From: an uncultured Collinsella sp.
GTDB taxonomy: Bacteria > Actinomycetota > Coriobacteriia > Coriobacteriales > Coriobacteriaceae
DNA: 64,000 nucleotides
Assembly: GCA_900754745.1 (NCBI GenBank)
Contig: CAAEEB010000070.1
Span: 1 to 64,000 of the forward strand
Direction of reading: 5' to 3'
Within the stretch, counting starts at the first letter, position 1. Every line of letters starts with the position of its first letter. The position numbers and the translations under genes were made by a program. The notes under the pieces were generated by a model. It was not told the origin of the DNA and did no database searches. It saw nothing but the letters and a program-made list of their open reading frames with translations. Shown here in pieces: positions 34,980-43,683 of this stretch.

Positions 34980-35589
34980 GGGCGACCTCCTTGGTGGTCG
35001 AGAGGATTTCGTGGGCAAAGCCGAGCTCGACGGCGCGCTCGGCCGAAAGGTAGGTGTCTTTTGCAGTGAGGGACTGGATGCGCTTGGGCGTGAGGCCGCT
35101 GCGGTCCGAGAGGATTTGCGTGAGGGTCTTGCGGGTCTGCATGAGACGCCGGCTGGTTTCCTGCAGCGCAAGTGCCGAGCCGCCTGCCCCCTGGGGGATC
35201 AGCGGGTCGTGAATCATGAGCTCTGCATGGGGCGCCATACGGCGATCGTCGCCGCCCATAAAGATCGCGGCGCCCATGGACGCGGCGAATTCCAGGCAGA
35301 CGGTGCGGATGGGGCACGATGCGAGGCGCATGGCGTCATAGATCGCAAGACCCGATCGCACGCTTCCGCCGGCGCTGGCGACAAATATGGTGATGGGGCG
35401 GCTGGGGTCGGTGGCATCGAGCAGGCGAATCTGCTGGCATAGGTCGTGAGCCATCGGGGTTTCGATGTTTCCCATGACGGAGAGCTCGCGACGGGCGAGC
35501 ATCTCATCGTAAATGCTGGTGAGCGTGATACCTCGGGCGGATTCACGCATGGTGAGGGGGCTGATGATGGGGGAATGATTGGTGTCCAT
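34972..35589 (-). CDS. ClpP-like serine protease with atypical triad
   Basis: A 205-residue ClpP-family protein. The nucleophile Ser104 lies in FAASMGAA and His127 in LMIHDP, both as in ClpP. By eye alignment the position of the catalytic Asp (RDT in standard ClpP) is Leu174 in IQSLTAKDTYLSA, so activity may be altered, as reported for divergent ClpP paralogues. N-terminal part differs from housekeeping ClpP. ATG follows AAAGGAG. Middle gene of a three-gene operon, coupled to the VirD4-like ATPase. Confidence 0.88.
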   Translation of the reverse strand: MDTNHSPIISPLTMRESARGITLTSIYDEMLARRELSVMGNIETPMAHDLCQQIRLLDATDPSRPITIFVASAGGSVRSGLAIYDAMRLASCPIRTVCLEFAASMGAAIFMGGDDRRMAPHAELMIHDPLIPQGAGGSALALQETSRRLMQTRKTLTQILSDRSGLTPKRIQSLTAKDTYLSAERAVELGFAHEILSTTKEVAHV

Positions 35590-35652
35590 GAGGACTCCTT
35601 TCTGTTGGTTGTGTTGTGGAATAGGATTGTTGCCCGCGGAGGGGCTGGCGGG

Positions 35653-36543
35653 CTACAGGGTTCGTCCGAGCCTGAGATCGAGCTCGGTTGTGGGGCAGGC
35701 TGCCTGTTCGTGCGGCTCGCAAGCGCCAAGGGCTCCAAAGCGATGGAGCGTTGCGACGGGCGTGGTGTAGGCGAGCCGCAGCTGATGCTCGACAGGGGCA
35801 CATCCGTCATTTTTGTAATGAGCCGCGTAGTACTGCGCGATGCTGGCGTTCATCTCGCTGCCATTGCGATGGCGCTCAAACTGGCGTCTGCAGGTCTCGA
35901 TGATCTTTGCTACCGACTTGGGTGCCGTCGCGGGAACAAGGGCGAGATAGCCCTCAAATAGCTCGTTGATGCTCAGGAGGCACAGCAGGTCGATCAGCGT
36001 CCTTATGGCTGCTCCCTCTGCGGAAAAGTGCGCGGTCATGCGGTTATATCGGTTGCGGTCGACGATGGCCGCATGGGGTCTTGGAGTTTTCTGCCCCGTG
36101 GTCCCAGGCTTTTGCCGCGCCTGTGTATTGAGCTCGACGTTGCAGCGCTTGAGGCCGTCCAACGGAAGGAACAGTGCGGTGCGCAGGGTGTTCCGCTTGC
36201 TTTCGAGTTCATGACGCTCGTCGGGTTCCCATTCGAGCTTGAGTTTCGTGTCGAGCGCCGTAAGCATATGGGCTAGGCAGCCTACGGTAAGAACGCACGA
36301 ATCGTTGTCGCGTTTTGGGGCATAGGGGTCTGTCAGCTTGCGAATGTCGGGGTCGCCCATGATCTTTGTGCAGCGCTTCAGCAGTTGAGGGTGGTCGGCC
36401 AAGATCGTCGCGAGCGGTAGCGACGCGTAGTTCTTGATGGTCGCGGCGGCAAAGGCGGCGTCATATTCGTTTGCATATGCTCGCTCAATTCGGGCATCCA
36501 GAATGCTTTTCTTATCGCCGTCTTCAGCGTGGTGGTTTGTCAT
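35653..36543 (-). CDS. Unknown protein, first gene of the ClpP-VirD4 operon
   Basis: A 296-residue, mostly helical, soluble-looking protein with no family I recognise. It contains YASLPLATILADHP, a Lys/Arg-rich middle and RTLIDLLCLLSINELFEGYLA as the only hydrophobic helix. ATG 36543 is preceded by GGAG at six bases; the upstream His-rich frame (from 36699) crosses the repeated control region and has no binding site. It ends 63 bases before the clpP-like start, and all three genes run in one direction. Confidence 0.65.
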   Translation of the reverse strand: MTNHHAEDGDKKSILDARIERAYANEYDAAFAAATIKNYASLPLATILADHPQLLKRCTKIMGDPDIRKLTDPYAPKRDNDSCVLTVGCLAHMLTALDTKLKLEWEPDERHELESKRNTLRTALFLPLDGLKRCNVELNTQARQKPGTTGQKTPRPHAAIVDRNRYNRMTAHFSAEGAAIRTLIDLLCLLSINELFEGYLALVPATAPKSVAKIIETCRRQFERHRNGSEMNASIAQYYAAHYKNDGCAPVEHQLRLAYTTPVATLHRFGALGACEPHEQAACPTTELDLRLGRTL

Positions 36544-36558
36544 AGCTTCTCCAATCGG

Positions 36559-36630
36559 TTGATGTTCGTGCTGTTTGTTGATGTGTTGGTTGTCGTGAGT
36601 GATGTGCTTGCCGTGGGTGATGTGCTGACG
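36559..36630. repeat. Degenerate 18-bp direct repeats upstream of the ClpP-VirD4 operon
   Basis: GTGAGTGATGTGCTTGCC (36595-36612) and GTGGGTGATGTGCTGACG (36613-36630) are tandem copies with 14 of 18 matches; two looser copies of the TTGATGTG core precede them. They lie 16-87 bases upstream of the first gene of the operon and could be operator or iteron-like sites. Confidence 0.5.
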
Positions 36631-37020
36631 TTTGGGTGCTATGCGGTTTTCAATGAGCCCATGAGGCAGTTGCTGCAGGGGCGGGATGGAACGGCCCATG
36701 CAAGGCGGAAGGCATCGTGCTCAAAATCGAGACAGCAATGCCCTCGGTGCCTCACATGTGGCAGTTACCTCATTAAGTTGTCATTGCGTTTGGGGTTGTA
36801 CTTTGCCGATCTTCCTTCTCTTACACGCTAAAACTCAAACTTCATATGCTCGATCTACTTAAAACCGCAACGGCGGTCTTTTATCAACTTATATGTCGGA
36901 ACGCGTCTTTGCAAGTACTTTTTTGCCTTTGTTTCAAATGGGGTGGTTTTGCAACCGTCATGCGCGCGCTGTGTGAACGTGCCCCGGCTCGGATAAGATA
37001 GTGCGCGATAAAAACGATGC
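36631..37020. other. Gene-free stretch between divergent units
   Basis: Nothing coding is supported here. The only structure seen is a short ACCGC-AACG-GCGGT hairpin with a T-rich flank at about 36863-36883 and an AT-rich stretch (36830-36960) that probably holds promoters for the genes on both sides. Confidence 0.45.
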
Positions 37021-37032
37021 AAGGAGGCTTAT

Positions 37033-37875
37033 ATGGCAATCAAAGCCATCGCAATGGATATCGACGGTACGCTCACCAACGACCAAAAGGTCATCAGCCC
37101 GCGTACGCGCGAGAAGCTGCTCGCGGCGCAGGAGTCGGGCATTAAGCTCATTTTGGCTTCGGGCCGTCCCGCATGGGGGCTGCACGCCTTGGCGCAGGAG
37201 CTCGACCTCCAAAACCATGACGGTTTGCTGGTGGCCTTTAACGGCGCTCACGTCGTCGATGCCCAGACCGACGAGGTGCTGTTCGATCAGGCTATGCCTG
37301 CCGACGAATTGCATCGCCTGATTGATCATCTGCAAAACTATGATGTGATCCCCATGATCTCGCTTGGTCGCGATTTGCATGTCGAGGATTCGTACCACTG
37401 CATGATCACGCTGCCTGACGGCTCGCAGAAGAATATCGTCAAGTATGAGCGCGACGCGTGCGATCTTAAGATTCGCGAGGTGGAGAGCCTGCATGAGGTC
37501 GTGGACACTTATCCCGTAGACAAACTGCTGACGGCAGGCGACCCGGCATACCTGCAGGCGCATTACGAGGAGATGTATGCGCCCTTTAAGCAGACGCTTT
37601 CGGGCATGTTTACGGCCGACTGGTACTTTGAGTACACGGCGCCCGGTATCGACAAGGCCCGTGCGCTCGAGGGTGCCCTGCCCAAGCTCGGCATCGATGC
37701 CAGCGAGGTCGTCTCGTTTGGCGACGGCCAGAATGATAAGTCTATGATCGAGTGGGCCGGCACCGGTGTTGCCATGGGCAACGCCGTCGATGAGGTTAAG
37801 GCAGTTGCTCAGATGGTGACCGCCAATAACAACGAAGATGGTATCGCGGTGGCACTCGATAAGCTGCTGGGTTAG
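37033..37875 (+). CDS. Cof-type HAD-superfamily phosphatase
   Basis: A 280-residue Cof/YidA-like phosphatase: motif I AMDIDGTLTNDQ, Ser/Thr motif LASGRP, and VSFGDGQNDKSMIEWAG as motif IV. It removes phosphate from a small molecule, probably a sugar phosphate. ATG follows AAGGAGG. A terminator separates it from the next HAD gene. Confidence 0.93.
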   Translation: MAIKAIAMDIDGTLTNDQKVISPRTREKLLAAQESGIKLILASGRPAWGLHALAQELDLQNHDGLLVAFNGAHVVDAQTDEVLFDQAMPADELHRLIDHLQNYDVIPMISLGRDLHVEDSYHCMITLPDGSQKNIVKYERDACDLKIREVESLHEVVDTYPVDKLLTAGDPAYLQAHYEEMYAPFKQTLSGMFTADWYFEYTAPGIDKARALEGALPKLGIDASEVVSFGDGQNDKSMIEWAGTGVAMGNAVDEVKAVAQMVTANNNEDGIAVALDKLLG

Positions 37876-37898
37876 AATCGCCGATTAATGCATGGTTC

Positions 37899-37925
37899 GG
37901 GCGCCTGCTTGCAGGCGTCCTTTTG
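37899..37925 (+). terminator. Terminator between two HAD genes
   Basis: GGGCGCCTGC pairs with GCAGGCGTCC with a minimal loop, then TTTTGTT. Confidence 0.8.
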
Positions 37926-37939
37926 TTAGGGAGGGTGCC

Positions 37940-38599
37940 GTGTCCGCATTTCCGTTCGACGCCGTTATCTTTGACATGGACGGCGTCATTGTCGATACCG
38001 AGTATTATTACCTGGGCGAGACTGCCGCGTTTGCCAAGGAGCTTGGGCTTAATCTGACTCAAGAGGAGTTGAATGGACAGGTCGGTACCTCGCATCAGTT
38101 CTTTCTCCGCATGCTGGTCGATTGGTTTGAGCGCGCCGGTAAGGGGCATTTCACTGGCGAGGAAGCGTTGGCCCGTTGGGACGAGTGGGCGCATAAACGT
38201 CCGCGCGACTATCAGGCTTTGATTAACCCAGGCGCCGTGGATACGATTCGAGAGCTGCCGCGCCGTGGCGTTCGCGTGGCGCTTGCCAGCTCGTCTCCCA
38301 TGGTTAGCATCGAGGAAGTACTCAACGCATGCGGGCTGTCGGATGCCTTTGAGTATGTGGTGAGCGGCGAGCAGTTTAAGGAGAGCAAGCCCGAGCCCGA
38401 CATCTACCTGCATGCGCTGGATCTGCTGGGGCTGCCCGCGAGTCGCTGCTGCTGCGTTGAGGACTCGGTGCCTGGCATCACTGCCGGCAAGCGAGCCGGT
38501 CTGACAGTCATTGCCAAGCGCGAGGAACGCTTTGGCTTTAGCCAGGATGCCGCGGACAAGATTATCGACCAGCTGCCGGAGCTGCTCACGCTTTCTTAG
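37940..38599 (+). CDS. HAD hydrolase, beta-phosphoglucomutase-like
   Basis: A 219-residue HAD protein with a helical cap: VIFDMDGVIVDTE (motif I), LASSSP (motif II), KPEPDIYLHAL and VEDSVPGITAGKRAG (motif III/IV). The arrangement fits beta-phosphoglucomutase or related sugar-phosphate phosphatases. Start is a GTG behind GGGAGGG; the longer frame overlaps the terminator. Confidence 0.9.
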   Translation: MSAFPFDAVIFDMDGVIVDTEYYYLGETAAFAKELGLNLTQEELNGQVGTSHQFFLRMLVDWFERAGKGHFTGEEALARWDEWAHKRPRDYQALINPGAVDTIRELPRRGVRVALASSSPMVSIEEVLNACGLSDAFEYVVSGEQFKESKPEPDIYLHALDLLGLPASRCCCVEDSVPGITAGKRAGLTVIAKREERFGFSQDAADKIIDQLPELLTLS

Positions 38600-38683
38600 G
38601 AGCGCGGTAGTTGCGCGTTTTTCGGGTCAGATGAGTAAATACCCGACATTTTGGTGCGGCAGCAAGCATACTTAATGCTAATG

Positions 38684-38724
38684 CGGGCTTAAGGGCTTGT
38701 TGAATGCCCTTAAGCCCGTTTTAG
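38684..38724 (+). terminator. Terminator of the HAD gene
   Basis: CGGGCTTAAGGGC pairs with GCCCTTAAGCCCG (13 bp), followed by TTTTA. Confidence 0.85.
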
Positions 38725-38749
38725 ACGTAATTGTGCTGGGAGAGGGTAT

Positions 38750-39493
38750 ATGCCACCGACTGAAGGGCTAACTGACGGTAAAGCAGCGATACCGCTGTAC
38801 CAACAGGTTATCGATATCATTAAAAACGAAATCAGCTCCGGTGCCTACAAGGCGGGCGCGCGGATACCCAACGAATTCGAATTGGCTGAGAACTATAAAG
38901 TTGGCCGCGTTACCGTGCGACGCGCTATTGAGGAGCTCGTCCAGCAGGGCTATCTAACGAAGCGGCAGGGGAAAGGCACGTTTGTCAATGCCCCCAAGCT
39001 CAAGCGCAAGATTCGCCAGAAGGATGACGTCCAGAGTTTTTCGGACGCATGCCGCGTTAACGGAATGGAGGCGGGGGCGCGCGTCATTTCGAGAAAGATA
39101 CTGCCGGCGGATTCCACCGAAGCGCAGTTCTTTAGTGTTCCCGTTGGAACTGATTTGATTTGCGTTGAGCGTGTGCGTACTGCCGATGACGTTCCCGTCA
39201 TGCTCGAGAACAACATATACGTTTACGAGGACAACGCTTATCTATCAACGGCACCTCTATCTAACCAATCCATTTTTGAGTTTGTGCGCAACCGGACGGG
39301 CCGTACGCCCGCGTTTACCGACCCGTGCACGCTCGAGATCGCGTGCGCGTCGCCCGAGGTCGCTCGGCTGTTGGCAGTTCCCGTTGGCGAACCCTTGTTT
39401 TATATGGAAGCCTTCTTTTTCGATGAGCAGCGGCGGCCGTTTATCATCGGTCGTCAGCGGATCGTTGGGTCTCGCTACGTTTTTGACATCTAG
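38750..39493 (+). CDS. GntR-family regulator (HutC/UTRA type) of the fructosamine-like operon
   Basis: A 247-residue repressor: winged helix at about 10-80 (IPLYQQVIDIIKNEISSGAY, NYKVGRVTVRRAIEELVQQG) and a UTRA ligand domain. In enteric frl operons the regulator FrlR is of the same type. It stands just upstream of the transporter-hydrolase-epimerase-deglycase-kinase genes and probably senses a pathway intermediate. A dyad at the start of that operon (39631-39646) is the candidate operator. Confidence 0.9.
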   Translation: MPPTEGLTDGKAAIPLYQQVIDIIKNEISSGAYKAGARIPNEFELAENYKVGRVTVRRAIEELVQQGYLTKRQGKGTFVNAPKLKRKIRQKDDVQSFSDACRVNGMEAGARVISRKILPADSTEAQFFSVPVGTDLICVERVRTADDVPVMLENNIYVYEDNAYLSTAPLSNQSIFEFVRNRTGRTPAFTDPCTLEIACASPEVARLLAVPVGEPLFYMEAFFFDEQRRPFIIGRQRIVGSRYVFDI

Positions 39494-39503
39494 GACATTG
39501 CGA

Positions 39504-39543
39504 ATGGAGACGCCCGGTTGATCATCTCACCGGGCGTCTCCAT
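39504..39543 (+). terminator. Palindrome after the regulator gene
   Basis: ATGGAGACGCCCGGT pairs with ACCGGGCGTCTCCAT. Strong stem but no T tract. Confidence 0.6.
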
Positions 39544-39603
39544 ACCGTTCACGGCGCGAACGCAACCGTTCAACCGCGTCGCGGCAATCAGTTTGAAATT
39601 ATC

Positions 39604-39646
39604 TTGATGATGGGAAAAGCTGCTGGTAATCTATGGAACGTCATAG
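39604..39646 (+). promoter_or_regulatory. Promoter and candidate GntR operator of the catabolic operon
   Basis: TTGATG (39604-39609), 17 bp, TAATCT (39627-39632). The dyad CTATG-N6-CATAG (39631-39646) covers the end of the -10 element and the expected start of transcription, a position suited to repression by the GntR protein encoded upstream. Confidence 0.55.
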
Positions 39647-39711
39647 AACGTTTGCCTTGCGCAGGCGTTGAAGCGAGATGTGATGCAGTCTCGAGTTCTT
39701 TGGAGGTATCT

Positions 39712-41175
39712 ATGTCAGATACGAAGGCGAAGAAGACAAACAGACGTTTTAAGTTCAAATTACCGCATGTCTATACGATCATGTTCTTGCTGATCGTTGT
39801 ATTTGCGGTCCTGACTTGGATCGTTCCCTCTGGTCAGTATCAGCGCAAGACGATTTCGACAGCGGCGGGCGAGCGTGAAGTCGCCGTTGCTGGAACCTAT
39901 GAACAGGTCGATAAGAACTACACCGATTCCGAGACCGGCGAGACCATCAATCTGGGCCAGGATATCTTCGCGGTCCTGCAAGCGCCTACTAAGGGCATCC
40001 AGGAGGCTGCCGACGTCGTTGCGTTCGTCTTATTGATTGGCGGATCGTTCGCAGTCATCACCAAGACCAACGCTTTGAATGCCGGCATGAGCCGTGTGAT
40101 TAAAAAGCTCAAGAACAAGGACATCCTCATCATTCCCATCACGATGACGTTGCTGTCCATTTGCGGCACTACGTTTGGTATGTCTGAGGAAGCCCTGCCG
40201 TTCTATGCCATCTTCATTCCCATCATGATGGGTATCGGGTATGACTCGATGACGGCGTTTATCATCTGCTTCCTTGGTCCTAACCTGGGATATTGTGCTT
40301 CGACCATCGACCCGTTTAATGTTTTGATCGCCCAAGGCATCATTGGTATCGAGGGCAATCCTCAGCTGTGGCTGCGCGCCGTTTCTTGGGTCATCTTCAC
40401 TGCCGTTGGTATCGCATGGGCCATGCGCTACGCCATGCGTGTCAAGAAAAATCCCGAGTCGTCCATTACGTACGAGGACGATAAGCTCAAGCGTGTTGAG
40501 TTTTCCGTGACCGATGCCTCCATCGAGGAAGAGTTCACTACCCGTCAGAAGCTCGTGCTTATCGATTTTGCCTGCGGCATGGGCATTATCGTCTGGGGTC
40601 TTGTTACCCAGGGCTGGTACATGAATGAGATTTCCGCCGTGTTCCTTGGTATGGGCTTGCTTGCCGGTATCCTGGGCGGCCTTGACCAGCAGACGATCGC
40701 CGAGGAGTTCGTTAAAGGCATTGCCGACTTTGCGTATGCCGCTATCGTCATCGGCATCGCTCGCGGTATCTTGGTCATCGCAGAGGGTGGCATGATCATC
40801 GACACCATCCTCCAGGCGCTCGCTACTGCACTGGCCGGTGCACCTGCCGCCGTCTACACCACGTTTATGTATATCGTCCTTGGCCTGCTCTCTTTGCTGG
40901 TTCCCTCGAGCTCTGGACTTGCGGCGCTCACCATGCCCGTCATGGGTCCGCTGACCGAGCTTATGGGCCTCAATCCCGAAGCCGCCGTTACCGCGCTCCA
41001 GTTTGCTAATCAGACCATCAACACCATCAGTCCCGTGGCGGGCATGACGGTTGCCGGTCTTGCCGTGGCAAAGATCTCGTTTGGTCAATGGTGGAAGACC
41101 ATTTGGAAGTTCTTCATTTTTATGGTCGTCTTTGGCCTGATCGTAACGGCAATCTCTGGCATGCTTCCGGTGTAG
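39712..41175 (+). CDS. YfcC-family carrier
   Basis: A 487-residue membrane protein with about 12 predicted spans, starting FKLPHVYTIMFLLIVVFAVLTWIVPSG-like (39.77 kb onward) and containing FGMSEEALPFYAIFIPIMMG and LVPSSSGLAALTMPVMGPL, which mark the YfcC/DcuC-like group of amino-acid or peptide carriers. As first gene of the operon it probably imports the substrate, perhaps a glycated or acylated amino acid. Enteric frl operons use an APC-type permease instead. ATG 39712 follows TTGGAGG. Confidence 0.85.
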   Translation: MSDTKAKKTNRRFKFKLPHVYTIMFLLIVVFAVLTWIVPSGQYQRKTISTAAGEREVAVAGTYEQVDKNYTDSETGETINLGQDIFAVLQAPTKGIQEAADVVAFVLLIGGSFAVITKTNALNAGMSRVIKKLKNKDILIIPITMTLLSICGTTFGMSEEALPFYAIFIPIMMGIGYDSMTAFIICFLGPNLGYCASTIDPFNVLIAQGIIGIEGNPQLWLRAVSWVIFTAVGIAWAMRYAMRVKKNPESSITYEDDKLKRVEFSVTDASIEEEFTTRQKLVLIDFACGMGIIVWGLVTQGWYMNEISAVFLGMGLLAGILGGLDQQTIAEEFVKGIADFAYAAIVIGIARGILVIAEGGMIIDTILQALATALAGAPAAVYTTFMYIVLGLLSLLVPSSSGLAALTMPVMGPLTELMGLNPEAAVTALQFANQTINTISPVAGMTVAGLAVAKISFGQWWKTIWKFFIFMVVFGLIVTAISGMLPV

Positions 41176-41184
41176 GTGGTTGTG

Positions 41185-42768
41185 ATGTCTGATCGTTTAA
41201 CGGTCCTGACGTCTAAGAGCGTCTTTACCGGTACGGGGGACCTGCCGTTTGAAGGTTTCGTAGCGGTCCGTGGCAATCGAATTGAGGCGGTTGGCACCAA
41301 GTGTGAGGTGGCTTCGTATTTGACCCAGGCGGACGAGGTAGTTGATCTGGGCGACCGCACCGTCATGCCTGGTCTGATCGATGTACATACCTTCTATACA
41401 GGCTGGGCGCTGCGGACGTTGGGGTCTGATCTGTCCGGCATCGATGATGCCAAAGAGGCCGTGTCGCTCTTGCGTGCATGGAAAGAAGATCATCCGGATT
41501 GCGCGGCGGCTTTTGGCCACAACCTATCCGAAACGTTGGCATCGGATGCCGAGAACGCAAATACGGCAGCTGTGTTTGACGATTGTTTTGGCGATATCCC
41601 CGTCGTCTGCTTTACACCGGGTGCGGAGACCTGCGTTCTAAATGCTGCCGCCAGTGCGCGATACGGCTTTACGCCCCAGGCGTGCTATGCCGAGAAGATC
41701 TGGCGCATGATGAGCGATTTCCTCGCGCTGCCCGAGGTGCGTGCCGGGTATTCGGACTACATGAACATGCTTAACGAGCGTGGCGTTACCGCCATCAAGG
41801 AAATGGCGTTTGATGACTACTACGGCTTTGCCGACGAAATGGCTCGCCGTGAGGAATCTGGCGAGCTGACGGTTCGCGTCTCTATGATGTCGCAGCCGGT
41901 GGGTGCCGGTGCAAATCTGGCATATGCCCGCGAGGCGCGAGAGCGCTTCCGGGGACCGTTCGTTCGTTTTTCTGGCTTCAACCGTATGACCGATCGCGGC
42001 GTATGGGTGGGGCTTGCAGAGATGATAGACCCCTATGAGGACTCGGCCGATGCGGGCGCCGCCGGCAAGACGGTCGTCGAGGAGCCAGAGTGGGATCTGA
42101 TTGAGAACGAGCTGCGTGCAATTGATGCTGACGGTTTCCGATATTCCTTGCATTGCCAGGGCGATGGCGCCGTTCGTCGCACCGTGGCGCTCTATGCCTC
42201 GCTGCCTCGAGACGAGCATGGGCGGTTGCTTCGCCGCCATGCGATTACCGATCTCGAGAACTCTGACCCGACCGATCTTGTCGAGTTTGGCAAGTTAGGT
42301 GGAATTTGCGAGGTCTATCCGCAGATTCTGACGCTGGACCGGCGCGAGGATTGCCTGTCGATGATGCGTCGACAAATTGGCGAGACGCGACTTTTGCACA
42401 GCTGGAATCGCCGCGGCATGGAAGATTCCGGATGCACGGTGTGCTGTGGTACGGATTTGCCGCTGCTGGTTCCGAGCCTGGGCGAGTCAATCTTCAGCGC
42501 GTGCGGCGGATTCTTCGCCGACGGGCTGCCCGTGAATGAGGCCAACGTGCTGACGCTTGTCGAGCTCTTGCGCGCTTGGACTGCCGGGGGCGCGTACGAT
42601 CTGATGCGCGAAGACGAGCTGGGTACGCTTGAGGCTGGCAAGCTTGCCGATATCTGCGTGCTCGATCGGGATGTGTTCGACCTCGATTATCGCGACGCAC
42701 GCGATCTTTCGGTTGATATGACGATGTCGGACGGACAAATCGTGTTCGATCGAAATAAGGAGGCATAA
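41185..42768 (+). CDS. Amidohydrolase-family protein (YtcJ-like)
   Basis: A 527-residue amidohydrolase: N-terminal beta part, MPGLIDVHTF at the barrel entry, YSLHCQGDGAVRR and VCCGTDLPLLVPS later, then GTLEAGKLADICVLD. Most relatives have His-X-His after PG(L/F)ID; here the second His is Phe (HTF), so metal binding may differ. It starts nine bases behind the carrier and could release a free Amadori compound from an N-acylated or peptide-bound form; this is inference. ATG 41185 chosen over in-frame GTG codons just before it. Confidence 0.82.
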   Translation: MSDRLTVLTSKSVFTGTGDLPFEGFVAVRGNRIEAVGTKCEVASYLTQADEVVDLGDRTVMPGLIDVHTFYTGWALRTLGSDLSGIDDAKEAVSLLRAWKEDHPDCAAAFGHNLSETLASDAENANTAAVFDDCFGDIPVVCFTPGAETCVLNAAASARYGFTPQACYAEKIWRMMSDFLALPEVRAGYSDYMNMLNERGVTAIKEMAFDDYYGFADEMARREESGELTVRVSMMSQPVGAGANLAYAREARERFRGPFVRFSGFNRMTDRGVWVGLAEMIDPYEDSADAGAAGKTVVEEPEWDLIENELRAIDADGFRYSLHCQGDGAVRRTVALYASLPRDEHGRLLRRHAITDLENSDPTDLVEFGKLGGICEVYPQILTLDRREDCLSMMRRQIGETRLLHSWNRRGMEDSGCTVCCGTDLPLLVPSLGESIFSACGGFFADGLPVNEANVLTLVELLRAWTAGGAYDLMREDELGTLEAGKLADICVLDRDVFDLDYRDARDLSVDMTMSDGQIVFDRNKEA

Positions 42769-42769
42769 G

Positions 42770-43621
42770 ATGTCTGAATCCAAACCGACGCTGCGCCGCG
42801 AACAGATTGCGGGCATGAATATCCACTACATCATGTGGTCGCTCGATTACTTCCTTGATGTGCAGCAGCGTTTGGGCTTTGAGTCCATTGAGCTGTGGTG
42901 TGCGGAGCCACATGTGACGCTCGACCACACGGGCTACTTTGAGGCTGAGGTCCTGGCGAAAAAGGCTGCAGACCGTGGGCTTAGGTATCGTACTCTGTGC
43001 CCCGAGAATGTTGTCTATCCTTGGCAGTACTGCGCACGCAAACCGCTGCATGAACAGCGCAGCCTGGCGTACTTTAAACACGGCATTGAGCTTGCCGAGG
43101 TACTTGGGTGCGACCGTATGTCCGTCAACTCGGGCTGGGGCGACTGGGACGAGGACCGCGAGGAAGCCTGGAAGCGCAGCCGCGAGCACTTGTCCATTCT
43201 GGCGGAGTATGCCGGCGAGCACGGTCTGGTGCTTACGATGGAAAGCCTGCGTCCCGAGGAGAGCAACCTTGTGACGACGGTTTCCGATGCGAAGCGCATG
43301 ATTGACGAGGTCGCGAGCCCGTACTTACAGCCCATGGTTGATACAACCGCGATGGGCGTTGCAGGCGAGACGCTTGAGGACTGGTTTGCCGCTTTTGGTG
43401 ATGGGGCAATTCACGAGATGCACTTTATCGACAGCGACCCGTATGGCCATCTGGTGTGGGGCGATGGCAAGCACGATATGGACGCCTTCGTCGCCACACT
43501 CAACGCCCATGGTTTCGACGGCATGCTGGGCCAGGAAATCACGGACGGCCGTTACTACGATGACCCGGCGGCGGCAGATGCCAAGAACATGGCCGCATTC
43601 GAGAAATATCTGATTGACTAA
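42770..43621 (+). CDS. Sugar epimerase/isomerase, FrlC-like TIM barrel
   Basis: A 283-residue xylose-isomerase-like barrel with IELWCAEPHVTL, NSGWGDWDEDRE, LTMESLRPEESNLV, MVDTTAMG, EMHFIDSDPYGHL and LGQEI, supplying the usual Glu/Asp/His metal ligands. Fructoselysine 3-epimerase FrlC belongs to this group, and neighbours support that role. It starts one base after the amidohydrolase stop, so it is coupled. Confidence 0.85.
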   Translation: MSESKPTLRREQIAGMNIHYIMWSLDYFLDVQQRLGFESIELWCAEPHVTLDHTGYFEAEVLAKKAADRGLRYRTLCPENVVYPWQYCARKPLHEQRSLAYFKHGIELAEVLGCDRMSVNSGWGDWDEDREEAWKRSREHLSILAEYAGEHGLVLTMESLRPEESNLVTTVSDAKRMIDEVASPYLQPMVDTTAMGVAGETLEDWFAAFGDGAIHEMHFIDSDPYGHLVWGDGKHDMDAFVATLNAHGFDGMLGQEITDGRYYDDPAAADAKNMAAFEKYLID

Positions 43622-43683
43622 AACAACCATCGGCCACGCAACCAACGTCATTGATTGCTGGCCAAACAAGAAAGGAACTGGAT

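Noticed and set aside
33675-36543. A complete conjugative element or prophage
   Set aside because: Apart from the VirD4-like ATPase there is no relaxase, VirB4, integrase, attachment repeat or phage structural gene in the region.
36559-36630. A CRISPR-like array
   Set aside because: The repeats are tandem, degenerate and only 18 bp, with no spacers and no cas genes.
36544-36699. A His-rich N-terminal extension (with HITHGKHITHD) of the unknown operon protein
   Set aside because: No ribosome binding site at 36699, and the His pattern is produced by the direct repeats in the control region.
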